The notes below the pieces were generated by a model. It had not been told where the DNA came from. It saw only the letters and a program-made list of their open reading frames with translations, and made no database searches. Positions 1 to 6,882 of a stretch of DNA of 14,495 bases are shown here, in pieces. The DNA lies in assembly GCA_964344295.1 (NCBI GenBank), contig CAYFMR010000019.1, positions 1 to 14,495 of the forward strand. The letters run 5' to 3'. The DNA comes from JAAYFJ01 sp964344295. GTDB taxonomy: Bacteria; Bacillota; Clostridia; Tissierellales; Peptoniphilaceae. Numbering within the stretch: position 1 is the first letter of the stretch; every line of letters starts with the position of its first letter. A program made the position numbers and the translations under genes.

Positions 1-5
1 AATTG

Positions 6-33
6 GTACTTCCCGCGTAAGCGGGGGTGATCT
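6..33 (+). CRISPR. Probable terminal type I-E-like CRISPR repeat (array lies to the left of the window)
   Basis: This 28-base stretch begins GTACTTCCCGC and ends GGGGGTGATCT, with a perfect 5-bp hairpin CCCGC-GTAA-GCGGG at 12-25. Known type I-E repeats of Gram-positive bacteria have the form GT(A/G)-TCCCCGCG-(loop)-CGGGGGTGATCC, in the crRNA-sense orientation with the leader at the left. In that orientation the window starts in the last few bases of a spacer. No second copy occurs about 61 bases downstream, so this would be the final repeat. Deviations from the typical form (T for C before the stem, T for C at the 3' end) are what terminal repeats often show. Only one copy is visible, so the call rests on resemblance alone. 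Confidence 0.55.
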
Positions 34-92
34 TCTTGCCAGGTCTGTGGATAAGGAAAAAACAGTTCAGTGATACGTGTAAGGGATGATAG

Positions 93-135
93 AAAAAACG
101 AGCCTAAATTCCGAGTAGTACGGAGTTTAGGCTCG
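93..135 (-). terminator. Rho-independent terminator of the minus-strand HTH gene
   Basis: An inverted repeat pairs 99-108 (CGAGCCTAAA) with 126-135 (TTTAGGCTCG). It continues through a T-G wobble and TCCG/CGGA (110-113 with 121-124) around a 7-base loop. Read on the minus strand it is followed by six U residues (complement of A93-A98). It lies about 50 bases past the stop of the minus-strand gene. The plus-strand side has only a poor T-run (TGCTGTTT), so any bidirectional action would be weak. Confidence 0.88.
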
Positions 136-183
136 TGCTGTTTAAGGTGGTGGACATAGGTCAGGTCTTTTTTAGATAGCTAG

Positions 184-1632
184 CTAACGGTTTTTATGGT
201 TGAACTGTTCCATGAGGTTTAGGGCGCTAGCTGTATCATATTTTTTGGTGTTTGGGTCGGAACGTAGGTGTTCAAATTGCAAGGCCATCATGTCGACAAC
301 GTCAGGAGCAGTACTGGTGAGGAAATGGTGTCCATGATAATAGGGGCTCATGTCGGATGTAGTGTAGAAGAAGGCATTAGGTCCCAATAGGATGGAGGAT
401 GTGAAACCTTCCGTCTCCAATAGATTATGGTCGACGACGAAGAATGTCACATCTTCGGCACATCGACGTAGCAGAGAGGGGAGGAGCATTTTCGCCTTGG
501 CAGTGGTGGGTTTGTAACCGCGTAGACTCATGGGCGGGTGTGCCAAGAAATGCTCCACAGCTTTTCTGTCAAAGTAAAATTCGATGGCGCCTCGCTGTAT
601 ACGTTCATGCATAGCGCGGTAGATGGTATAAAGCATTTCAGTGTTTTCGGAAGCTGCTCGGTGAGAGGCCGCCATGGTGGCTTCGATATCCAAAAGGATT
701 TTGAGATCTGTGATGTAAAGGCGGAGGAGTGCATCATCGGCAAGGGCGCGCTGAACAATGGCAAAAGAGGGTTCGGATTCATCCGGTGCGGTGAGGGAAA
801 ATAGGGGCGTGTCATCGTAAGGGTAGTGTAAAATATGGTCTGAATACAGGCTGACGCTGTTTTCTTCGTTGATCATATGGTACAGAGGACGACCGAGGAT
901 GTCTGTCTTATAGACAATGTAGCATCCTTCCGTGCAGATGAAGGAGGTCATGTCCTGTGGCTTGGCGTAAATGTCTACACTTGATTGCGGGTTGATGGTG
1001 CGCAAGCGCTGGACTAACGCATAGGCCTGATCCAGGGTTTTTAACGGATGGTCTTGCACGTCCATATAGTAGCGCAGGTGGACGTTGGTGGAGCGAAACA
1101 TCATGCAGTAGCTTTTCACTTGACTGTCGAGAATGGGAACGAGTTCGTGGATGGGAAGAGAGGATATAACGTGCAAAGTGTCGTATTTATTGATGGCGTT
1201 ACTGCATGTGCCGTGTATTGTGGTAATGATGTCATCAAGATGATAGGAGCTACATGTATTACGTTCCACAAAGAATTCGCTTTCATCTTTAGGGACGATG
1301 GTATGAGCCAGCTTATCACTTCGGTTGTAAGAAGCCATCAGCGTTTTGAAGATAAATGATTGCAGGTCGTGGTAGTTATCGAGCTTTTCTGGTACATCTG
1401 TAGCATCAAAGTAGTCAGGCCACTGAATATTTTTTTTGGATGCGATAATCTTTTCTGCTAAAAAGTGAGACGCTTTCGTCAACAATAGTTCAACAGATTT
1501 ACGATTGGGTAATAGATCATTGTTGACCCATTTGGAAATATAGCTGGGGTCATATTCCAGTACGGCAGCCAGATCTTTCATTTTAATTTTTCCAACAAAT
1601 AAAAAGATTTTAAGTGTTTCCCCAAAATTCAT
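184..1632 (-). CDS. Helix-turn-helix protein of unknown function (482 aa)
   Basis: I do not recognise the family beyond its N-terminus. Residues about 17-45 form a XRE-like helix-turn-helix (DLAAVLEYDPSYISKWV at 20-36), so DNA binding is likely. The remaining roughly 430 residues show no Walker motif, transmembrane segment, signal peptide or metal cluster. They read as a soluble alpha/beta region, rich in His and Tyr, that could be a sensing or dimerisation domain. The start at 1632 is supported by a TGAGGTGA ribosome binding site (complement of 1639-1646) and an extended -10 promoter just upstream. The gene is monocistronic: a terminator follows, and the purine permease diverges from it. It sits beside a probable CRISPR array end, but nothing in the sequence ties it functionally to CRISPR. 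Transcription factor is the best guess; the effector is unknown. Confidence 0.75.
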   Translation of the reverse strand: MNFGETLKIFLFVGKIKMKDLAAVLEYDPSYISKWVNNDLLPNRKSVELLLTKASHFLAEKIIASKKNIQWPDYFDATDVPEKLDNYHDLQSFIFKTLMASYNRSDKLAHTIVPKDESEFFVERNTCSSYHLDDIITTIHGTCSNAINKYDTLHVISSLPIHELVPILDSQVKSYCMMFRSTNVHLRYYMDVQDHPLKTLDQAYALVQRLRTINPQSSVDIYAKPQDMTSFICTEGCYIVYKTDILGRPLYHMINEENSVSLYSDHILHYPYDDTPLFSLTAPDESEPSFAIVQRALADDALLRLYITDLKILLDIEATMAASHRAASENTEMLYTIYRAMHERIQRGAIEFYFDRKAVEHFLAHPPMSLRGYKPTTAKAKMLLPSLLRRCAEDVTFFVVDHNLLETEGFTSSILLGPNAFFYTTSDMSPYYHGHHFLTSTAPDVVDMMALQFEHLRSDPNTKKYDTASALNLMEQFNHKNR

Positions 1633-1662
1633 TGTATATCACCTCAAGATTTCATTATTTTC

Positions 1663-1671
1663 ATTATAGCA
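1663..1671 (-). promoter_or_regulatory. Extended -10 promoter of the minus-strand HTH gene
   Basis: On the minus strand this reads TGCTATAAT, a perfect extended -10 (TGnTATAAT), about 30 bases upstream of the start codon. I see no convincing -35 hexamer at the right distance, as is common for extended -10 promoters. It is divergent from the permease promoter about 70 bases away, so one regulator bound between them could affect both. Confidence 0.65.
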
Positions 1672-1742
1672 TATGAACTGGCACTTGGATTCATGTTTTT
1701 ACCATGTGGGTGGAAAAGTAGGGAATATTCAGGCTGGATTGA

Positions 1743-1771
1743 TTGAAAAAAAGTAACGGTATCGTTATAAT
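1743..1771 (+). promoter_or_regulatory. Promoter of the purine permease gene
   Basis: TTGAAA (1743-1748) and TATAAT (1766-1771) are separated by exactly 17 bases, a near-consensus SigA promoter. Transcription should start around 1778-1779, giving a leader of only about 24 bases. That excludes the in-frame ATG at 1778 as the main start and leaves no room for a purine riboswitch. Confidence 0.8.
1754..1767. promoter_or_regulatory. Candidate operator palindrome inside the permease promoter
   Basis: TAACGGTATCGTTA is a 14-base palindrome with one mismatch (G1759 against T1762). It occupies most of the -35/-10 spacer and overlaps the first two bases of the -10. A protein bound here would block RNA polymerase. 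The CG-containing arms recall LacI-family or TetR-family sites, but the binding protein is not identifiable. The adjacent HTH protein is one candidate by position only. Confidence 0.45.
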
Positions 1772-1801
1772 GAGGATATGTCAGAATATAAGGAGGTTAA
1801 A

Positions 1802-3160
1802 ATGGATAACAAAGAGACTAGCGGCTTTTTAGAACGTCGTTTTCGTCTAAAAGAAAATCACACAGACGTCAAGACTGAATTCTTGGCTGGTATGACCACG
1901 TTTATGACGATGGCGTACATTTTGGCGGTAAACCCCAGTATTTTATCTGAAACGGGGATGCCATGGGGCAGTGTATTTACGGCAACGGCCATATCGGCTG
2001 TGATTGGAACGATGTTAATGGCCCTGTTGGCCAATTATCCCTTTGCTTTAGCACCGGGAATGGGTTTGAACGCATTTTTTACGTACACCGTTGTATTTGG
2101 TATGGGACATTCTTGGCAATTTGCTTTAACAGCGGTCTTTATTGAAGGGATTATTTTTATTTTACTTTCGTTTTTCAACGTGCGTGAAGCCATTTTCAAC
2201 TCAATCCCCCTGAATTTAAAGAAGGCGGTTTCTGTCGGAATCGGTCTTTTTATCGCTTTGATTGGTTTGATTAATGCTGGGATTGCCGCTTCGGGGAAAG
2301 AACTTCCCGTGGAGGGGGCTGAGTCCCTATTCAACCCAGGTGGCTTGGTCATTACATTAGGTGATGTAACTGCTGCACCGGCTCTACTATGTTTGATTGG
2401 ACTGATTATTACCGGTGTGCTGTTAGCGAAAAACGTGAAGGGTGCATTATTCTTAGGAATTATCATTACAACCATTATCGGAATCCCTATGGGTGTGACT
2501 GTGCTCCCTAATAGTGTGGCGCAGACACCGCCCTCTATTGCACCGCTTTTTATGCAATTTGAATGGAAGGAAATCTTCAGCTTAGACATGCTCATAGTGG
2601 TCTTTTCATTCTTGTTTGTCGATATTTTCGACACGATTGGAACATTAGTAGGGGTGGCATCCAAGTCAAATATGTTGGATGAAGAAGGTAAGCTACCGAA
2701 GGTGAAGCAAGCCTTGCTATCAGACGCCATTGCGACCACCGCCGGTGCTTGCTTAGGTACGTCTACCGTTACGACTTATGTGGAATCTTCTGCAGGTGTA
2801 GCCGAAGGAGGACGTACAGGGCTGACTTCCGTGTTTACAGCATTGATGTTTGCTCTTGCGTTGTTCTTCTCCCCGTTATTCGGCATTATTCCGGCAGCTG
2901 CCACGGCACCAGTTTTGATTCTCGTTGGTCTATTTATGATTTCTCCGATCAAAGAGTTGGATTTGTCAGATTTTACAGAGGCGATTCCGGCGTTTTTAAC
3001 GATTATTATGATGCCCTTTGGTTATAGCATTGCCGAGGGGATCGTATTTGGGATCGTTTCCTATGTGTTTTTAAAACTCATCACGGGTAAAGGCAAAGAA
3101 ACTTCGGCGGTGATGTATATTTTAAGCCTACTGTTTATTCTCAAGTACATATTGATTTAA
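1802..3160 (+). CDS. NCS2-family (AzgA/PbuG-type) purine permease
   Basis: This is a 452-aa integral membrane protein with the features of the AzgA-like branch of the nucleobase:cation symporter-2 family, which imports guanine, hypoxanthine or adenine by proton symport. It has many hydrophobic segments, APGMGLNAFF at 84-93, DIFDTIGT at 274-281, and the Ser/Thr- and Gly-rich GTSTVTTYVESSAG stretch from 319. The reading frame extends to an ATG at 1778, but AAGGAGG at 1790-1796 lies 5 bases before the ATG at 1802, and the promoter predicts transcription starting at about 1778. The true start is therefore 1802. The gene is monocistronic, with its own promoter and a terminator immediately after the stop. 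The exact purine cannot be told from sequence. Confidence 0.93.
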   Translation: MDNKETSGFLERRFRLKENHTDVKTEFLAGMTTFMTMAYILAVNPSILSETGMPWGSVFTATAISAVIGTMLMALLANYPFALAPGMGLNAFFTYTVVFGMGHSWQFALTAVFIEGIIFILLSFFNVREAIFNSIPLNLKKAVSVGIGLFIALIGLINAGIAASGKELPVEGAESLFNPGGLVITLGDVTAAPALLCLIGLIITGVLLAKNVKGALFLGIIITTIIGIPMGVTVLPNSVAQTPPSIAPLFMQFEWKEIFSLDMLIVVFSFLFVDIFDTIGTLVGVASKSNMLDEEGKLPKVKQALLSDAIATTAGACLGTSTVTTYVESSAGVAEGGRTGLTSVFTALMFALALFFSPLFGIIPAAATAPVLILVGLFMISPIKELDLSDFTEAIPAFLTIIMMPFGYSIAEGIVFGIVSYVFLKLITGKGKETSAVMYILSLLFILKYILI

Positions 3161-3190
3161 GGAAAGCCTCGTAAGAGGCTTTCCTTATTT
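3159..3190 (+). terminator. Rho-independent terminator after the purine permease
   Basis: A perfect 12-bp stem, AAGGAAAGCCTC (3159-3170) with GAGGCTTTCCTT (3175-3186), closes a GTAA tetraloop and runs into TTATTT. The stem begins within the permease stop codon. Confidence 0.92.
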
Positions 3191-3250
3191 CAACAGGGAA
3201 GCTGTAAGATTCAAAGAGGCTGTTGGGTGTGGAGAGTATGGGGTGGTAAG

Positions 3251-4666
3251 ATGATGCAGCGTTATGATCAAAATTTGCCTTTTAAACATTATCCTACAGG
3301 TGTGAAGGATATTTGGGTGGCCTATGGAGCAACAGGGACAGATGAAGACGTGCTGCCATTAACCTTGGAAGTCAAAGACGATGAGGTGAGGGTCTCATAT
3401 GAAGCGGAAGAAGTGACCAACATTCATCGGTCTCTGGCTGATGTGGCAGCGTTGCAGTGTTATTTGCCACAAAACACCACCTCTTACTTGCTAAAAAGGG
3501 CAACATACGAGCTGTGTCAGACAATCTTTGCGCGCTCATTGCCTTGGGGTATGTTAACGGGAATCAGGCCGGGGAAAATCTTAGCTCATTGGGAACGACA
3601 AGGTGTGTCGGCTGCTTTATCTGAAGAACTGTTGAGGCAAGTTTACTTGGTACAGCCGAACAAGGCGAAACTGTTGGTGGATATTTTTCAAAGGCAGGCT
3701 CCGATGCGTAGGGGAAAAAGTCCAAAAGATGTTCATGTGTACGTGCATATTCCTTTTTGTCCCACGAAATGTCATTACTGTAGTTTTGCCAGCTATGATA
3801 ATCATAAGTGGGCGCAGTGGCATGAGCCATATTTGCAGGCTTTGCAGGAAGAACTAAAGCATGTCGTACCTTTGCTGCAAAACTACCGCATCCAATCCCT
3901 TTATGTGGGAGGAGGAACGCCGACAGCCTTGGATGATGAGCTCTTCCGGTCGTTGATGGCAACCTTGCAGCATTATTTTACGAATATGCCGGAGGTGACA
4001 GTCGAGGCGGGACGACCGGATAGTCTTAGCGCAGCGAAATGGGGAGCCATGGCACCTTTTGCGTCTCAGGTGAGTATCAATGCGCAGACAAGTCATGACG
4101 ACAGCTTGGCGCTGATGGGTCGCGCTCACCAGTTTGCTGATGTGGTGGAGGCTTTTAACCAAGCACGCCAGTGGGGCATTTCCGCAATCAATACAGATTT
4201 GATTTTGGGCCTGCCCTACGAATCTGAGGAAACGATGAAACAAAGCATACGAGATGTGGCAGACCTGGGACCGGAAATCATGACCGTCCATACGCTGGCG
4301 CTTAAAAGGGGAAGCCAGCTGCTGAAAGAAAAGATGCCACAACCAGTACCTTTAAAAGACACAGTAGACTGGACCTTAGCGTATTTGACAGAAAAAGGTT
4401 ATGAACCGTATTACCTCTATCGGCAAAAGCGTATGACAGAAAATATGGAGAATGTAGGGTATGCGAAGCCGGGGCACATCAATAGGTATAATATTAATAT
4501 GATGGAGGAGCTTTCCTCTACGATGGGATTTGGCCTAGGAGCTGCTACGAAATGGTTTACGTCATCGGTGGATTTTGAAACCCAGCATAACATAGGAGAT
4601 CTGCATCGTTACATCAAAGAAATCGATGACGTGATAGCGAAAAAAGTGCAACTCATTCAACGATAG
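3251..4666 (+). CDS. hemZ: HemZ-type radical SAM protein (coproporphyrinogen III dehydrogenase family)
   Basis: The 471-aa protein matches HemZ of Firmicutes: an N-terminal region ending in WGMLTGIRPGK (about residues 99-109), then a radical SAM domain with CPTKCHYC (C170, C174, C177 as [4Fe-4S] ligands), GGGTP at 220-224, VEAGRPDSL, and a HemN-like C-terminus (MGFGLGAATKW). HemZ proteins are assigned to oxygen-independent oxidation of coproporphyrinogen III. The fourth Cys of true HemN (CxxxCxxCxC) is absent (CSF), as in HemZ and HemW, so a heme-handling or other porphyrin-related role remains possible. The frame is open from a GTG at 3227. The ATG at 3251 (or 3254) is preferred, with GGGGTGG at 3240-3246 as a weak ribosome binding site. 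No other heme genes lie in the window. msrB follows after 69 bases with no terminator between. Confidence 0.88.
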   Translation: MMQRYDQNLPFKHYPTGVKDIWVAYGATGTDEDVLPLTLEVKDDEVRVSYEAEEVTNIHRSLADVAALQCYLPQNTTSYLLKRATYELCQTIFARSLPWGMLTGIRPGKILAHWERQGVSAALSEELLRQVYLVQPNKAKLLVDIFQRQAPMRRGKSPKDVHVYVHIPFCPTKCHYCSFASYDNHKWAQWHEPYLQALQEELKHVVPLLQNYRIQSLYVGGGTPTALDDELFRSLMATLQHYFTNMPEVTVEAGRPDSLSAAKWGAMAPFASQVSINAQTSHDDSLALMGRAHQFADVVEAFNQARQWGISAINTDLILGLPYESEETMKQSIRDVADLGPEIMTVHTLALKRGSQLLKEKMPQPVPLKDTVDWTLAYLTEKGYEPYYLYRQKRMTENMENVGYAKPGHINRYNINMMEELSSTMGFGLGAATKWFTSSVDFETQHNIGDLHRYIKEIDDVIAKKVQLIQR

Positions 4667-4735
4667 AGGCGTGCATGGTGCAATAAGTGTTGGGATACAA
4701 TCAAATGAATGGATGATGGAAGGAGATTTAGTTAG

Positions 4736-5167
4736 ATGGATAAAGAAAAACGGTTGCGAGAACTAGACGAGATGGCTTATCGCGTGACACAGAAAAATGG
4801 CACGGAGCCACCGTTTTCCCACCCTTATCACAAGCCGGGAAGAGTGGGGATTTATGTGGATATCGTTTCTGGTGAGCCATTATTTTCCACTAAGGACCAA
4901 TATGATGCAGGTTGTGGTTGGCCGAGCTTTACCAAGCCCATTGATGAACCCTTGGTGATGAAAGAAGATTATAGCCTGGGTATGGTGCGTACAGAGGTGC
5001 GCAGTCAAGAAGCGGATTCTCATCTGGGTCATGTCTTTGGAGATGGTCCGAAAGAGCAAGGTGGATTACGCTATTGCATCAATGGTGCTGCATTGCGATT
5101 TATTGCGGTGGAGGATTTAGAACGCGAAGGTTACGGCCAATATCGAACATTATTTGAAGAGGATTAA
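4736..5167 (+). CDS. msrB: Peptide-methionine (R)-S-oxide reductase MsrB
   Basis: A single-domain MsrB of 143 aa that reduces the R epimer of methionine sulfoxide in proteins, probably in the cytoplasm since no signal peptide is seen. Family motifs are present in order: GEPLF (46-50), YDAGCGWPSF (56-65), HLGHVFGDGP (96-105) and RYCINGAALRF (112-122). C114 is the expected catalytic Cys. C60 in GCGWPSF is the position of the resolving Cys in many MsrBs. The two CxxC pairs that bind structural zinc in E. coli-type MsrB are missing, so this is a zinc-free form. AAGGAGA at 4720-4726 supports the start. It may be cotranscribed with hemZ and is closed by a terminator. No msrA is nearby. Confidence 0.96.
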   Translation: MDKEKRLRELDEMAYRVTQKNGTEPPFSHPYHKPGRVGIYVDIVSGEPLFSTKDQYDAGCGWPSFTKPIDEPLVMKEDYSLGMVRTEVRSQEADSHLGHVFGDGPKEQGGLRYCINGAALRFIAVEDLEREGYGQYRTLFEED

Positions 5168-5173
5168 AGGAGA

Positions 5174-5202
5174 GGGACTTTGCATGGCAAGGTCTCTTTT
5201 TT
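5174..5202 (+). terminator. Rho-independent terminator after msrB
   Basis: GGGACTTTGC (5174-5183) pairs with GCAAGGTCTC (5187-5196), a 10-bp stem with two G-U pairs and a 3-base loop, followed by six T residues (5197-5202). The next promoter's -35 begins only two bases later. Confidence 0.87.
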
Positions 5203-5204
5203 AC

Positions 5205-5232
5205 TTGACATTCAGCCCCAATGTGTTACAAT
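5205..5232 (+). promoter_or_regulatory. Promoter of the polyamine transport operon
   Basis: A perfect TTGACA (5205-5210) is followed after 16 bases by TACAAT (5227-5232), with TG one base before the -10 (TGTTACAAT, extended -10). Transcription should start near 5239, giving a leader of about 50 bases before the regulator's TTG start. Confidence 0.83.
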
Positions 5233-5238
5233 TTCATT

Positions 5239-5254
5239 GTTTAAAATACTAAAC
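5239..5254. promoter_or_regulatory. Candidate operator at the pot operon transcription start
   Basis: GTTTA (5239-5243) and TAAAC (5250-5254) form an AT-rich inverted repeat with 6-base spacing, immediately downstream of the -10 and at the predicted start site. XRE-cupin regulators of the PuuR type bind AT-rich sites near polyamine genes, so autorepression by the first gene of the operon is a natural reading. In AT-rich DNA a 5-base arm can arise by chance, so this is an inference. Confidence 0.42.
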
Positions 5255-5290
5255 TTATTTTTTAATATATTGATTAATGGAGGCGTAGGG

Positions 5291-5830
5291 TTGAATATCG
5301 GAAAACAATTAAAAGATTTGCGACTGACGATGGGGTTGACACAGGAAGAGCTGGCCCAGCGCAGCGAATTGACCAAGGGCTTTATTTCCATGGTAGAAAG
5401 AGATTTGACCTCACCTTCCATTGCCACTTTAAGCGATTTATTAGAAGCACTAGGATCCAGTTTGCCAGAATTCTTTCAGGAGGATGAACAGGAACAAATC
5501 GTGTTTGGAGAGGCGGATTATTACGTAAGTGAGCAGGAAGAAAGTGGCTACCAAATTACATGGGTGGTACCTAATGCGCAAAAAAATGCAATGGAGCCGG
5601 TTTTACTTTCATTGGAACCCGGCGGGGAAAGTTTAAGGCAAGCTCCGGGGGAAGCGGAGTTTTTTGGCTATGTGCTCAAAGGACACGTAAAGCTGATACT
5701 CAATGAGCAAAGTTACGTCATTAAGGCTGGAGAGTCCTTTTATTACCAGCCGAAAGGAGAACATCGTTTAGTTAACTCGGGGAAAAAAGAAGCTAAACTC
5801 ATTTGGGTATGCACGCCCCCCACTTTTTAG
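5291..5830 (+). CDS. XRE-family regulator with cupin domain (PuuR-like), polyamine operon regulator
   Basis: A 179-aa protein with an N-terminal XRE helix-turn-helix (about 17-37, LTQEELAQRSELTKGFISMVE) and a C-terminal cupin fold (about 110-179, including AGESFYYQPKGEHRLVNSG). This architecture and length are those of PuuR-type regulators that sense polyamines or related small molecules. The frame is open back to 5180, but that upstream region lies in the terminator and promoter. GGAGG at 5279-5283, 7 bases before TTG at 5291, fixes the start, and the protein then begins MNIGKQLKDLR as XRE-cupin proteins do. It is the first gene of the pot operon, 11 bases before potA. A repressor relieved by polyamine is likely, but activation cannot be excluded. 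Confidence 0.9.
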   Translation: MNIGKQLKDLRLTMGLTQEELAQRSELTKGFISMVERDLTSPSIATLSDLLEALGSSLPEFFQEDEQEQIVFGEADYYVSEQEESGYQITWVVPNAQKNAMEPVLLSLEPGGESLRQAPGEAEFFGYVLKGHVKLILNEQSYVIKAGESFYYQPKGEHRLVNSGKKEAKLIWVCTPPTF

Positions 5831-5841
5831 GAGGTCAATTG

Positions 5842-6882
5842 ATGGACAATGTGGCAATTTCCTTAAAAAATATTACGAAAGCATATGATGGTGAGAAAGT
5901 ACTTGATCATTTCAATTTAGATATAAAAGAAAATGAGTTTGTCACCTTATTAGGCCCGAGTGGTTGTGGTAAGACGACGATTTTGCGTATCATTGGAGGG
6001 TTTACGGATGCCAGTGAAGGGCAAGTGATCTTTATGGGACAAGATATTACTAAGACACCGCCCTACGAACGGCAGATCAACACGGTTTTTCAAAAGTATG
6101 CTTTGTTTCCCCATTTGAATGTAGCCGATAACATTGCTTTTGGACTCAAATTGAAAAAAAAGGACGCCCGCTATATTGAAGAGAAAGTCCAAGAGATGTT
6201 AACTCTCATTGGACTGCCCGGATTTGAAAAGCGAACAGTGGATTCCCTAAGCGGAGGGCAGCAACAACGGGTTGCGATTGCCAGAGCGTTAGTCAACGAG
6301 CCGAAGGTGTTGCTCCTTGACGAGCCCTTAGGTGCTTTGGATTTGAAATTACGTAAAGACATGCAAGTGGAATTAAAAAAGATTCAGGAGCGGGTGAAAA
6401 TCACGTTCATTTTCGTAACCCATGATCAGGAAGAGGCGCTGGCCATGAGCGATCGTGTCGTGGTGATGAATCAGGGACAAATCCAGCAGATTGGAGCACC
6501 ACTTGATATTTACAATGAACCGATCAATGCCTTTGTGGCTGATTTTATTGGAGAGGCGAACATTGTAGAAGGCATTATGCGGCGTGATGGTTTAGTGGAG
6601 ATCCAAGGCGTTGAATTTCCTTGCGTTGATGGCGGGTTTGCCATCAATGAGCCGGTGGATGTCGTGATTCGTCCGGAGGATATTGAGTTCGTGACGCCGG
6701 AAGAGGGACAACTCCAAGGCGTAGTGACCTCTCTCTTATTTAAGGGAGTGCATTATGAAATGGGGATTGAGATTGATGGCATCTCGTGGCTAGCACAAAA
6801 CACGCTAAGCTATGAGGAGGGACGAAAGGTGGGCATTCGAGTGATCCCGGATAATATTCATATTATGAAAAGGAGCGAATGA
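5842..6882 (+). CDS. potA: Spermidine/putrescine ABC transporter ATP-binding protein PotA
   Basis: This 346-aa ATPase energises polyamine import at the inner face of the membrane. It shows Walker A GPSGCGKT (38-45), the Q-loop region around FQKYALFPH, signature LSGGQQQRVAIARAL (from 136), Walker B VLLLDEP (156-162) and the switch His of FVTHDQEEAL (H194). A C-terminal extension beginning near DFIGEANIVEG carries the TOBE-like regulatory domain usual in PotA. An upstream in-frame ATG exists at 5803 inside the regulator gene. AGGAGGT at 5829-5835, overlapping the regulator's stop, sits 6 bases before ATG 5842, and that start is preferred. The stop overlaps the start of potB. Confidence 0.95.
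   Translation: MDNVAISLKNITKAYDGEKVLDHFNLDIKENEFVTLLGPSGCGKTTILRIIGGFTDASEGQVIFMGQDITKTPPYERQINTVFQKYALFPHLNVADNIAFGLKLKKKDARYIEEKVQEMLTLIGLPGFEKRTVDSLSGGQQQRVAIARALVNEPKVLLLDEPLGALDLKLRKDMQVELKKIQERVKITFIFVTHDQEEALAMSDRVVVMNQGQIQQIGAPLDIYNEPINAFVADFIGEANIVEGIMRRDGLVEIQGVEFPCVDGGFAINEPVDVVIRPEDIEFVTPEEGQLQGVVTSLLFKGVHYEMGIEIDGISWLAQNTLSYEEGRKVGIRVIPDNIHIMKRSE

Noticed and set aside
1778..1801. The upstream ATG at 1778 as the permease start
   Set aside because: The predicted transcription start falls on it, it has no ribosome binding site, and the AAGGAGG motif inside this stretch serves the ATG at 1802.
2035..2739. A 234-codon open frame on the minus strand opposite the purine permease
   Set aside because: It lies wholly inside a clear membrane transporter gene, has no ribosome binding site or family resemblance, and its composition mirrors the antisense of hydrophobic codons.
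3564..4342. Minus-strand open frames of 132 and 162 codons opposite hemZ
   Set aside because: They overlap each other and a well-supported gene, and encode Cys/His/Arg-rich sequence with no recognisable domain.
4696..4701. TACAAT as a -10 box for a separate msrB promoter
   Set aside because: No -35-like sequence or TG extension lies at a suitable distance, and no terminator separates hemZ from msrB, so cotranscription is simpler.
5180..5290. A 37-residue N-terminal extension of the XRE-cupin regulator
   Set aside because: The stretch is the msrB terminator and the pot promoter. A good ribosome binding site and the normal family N-terminus place the start at TTG 5291.
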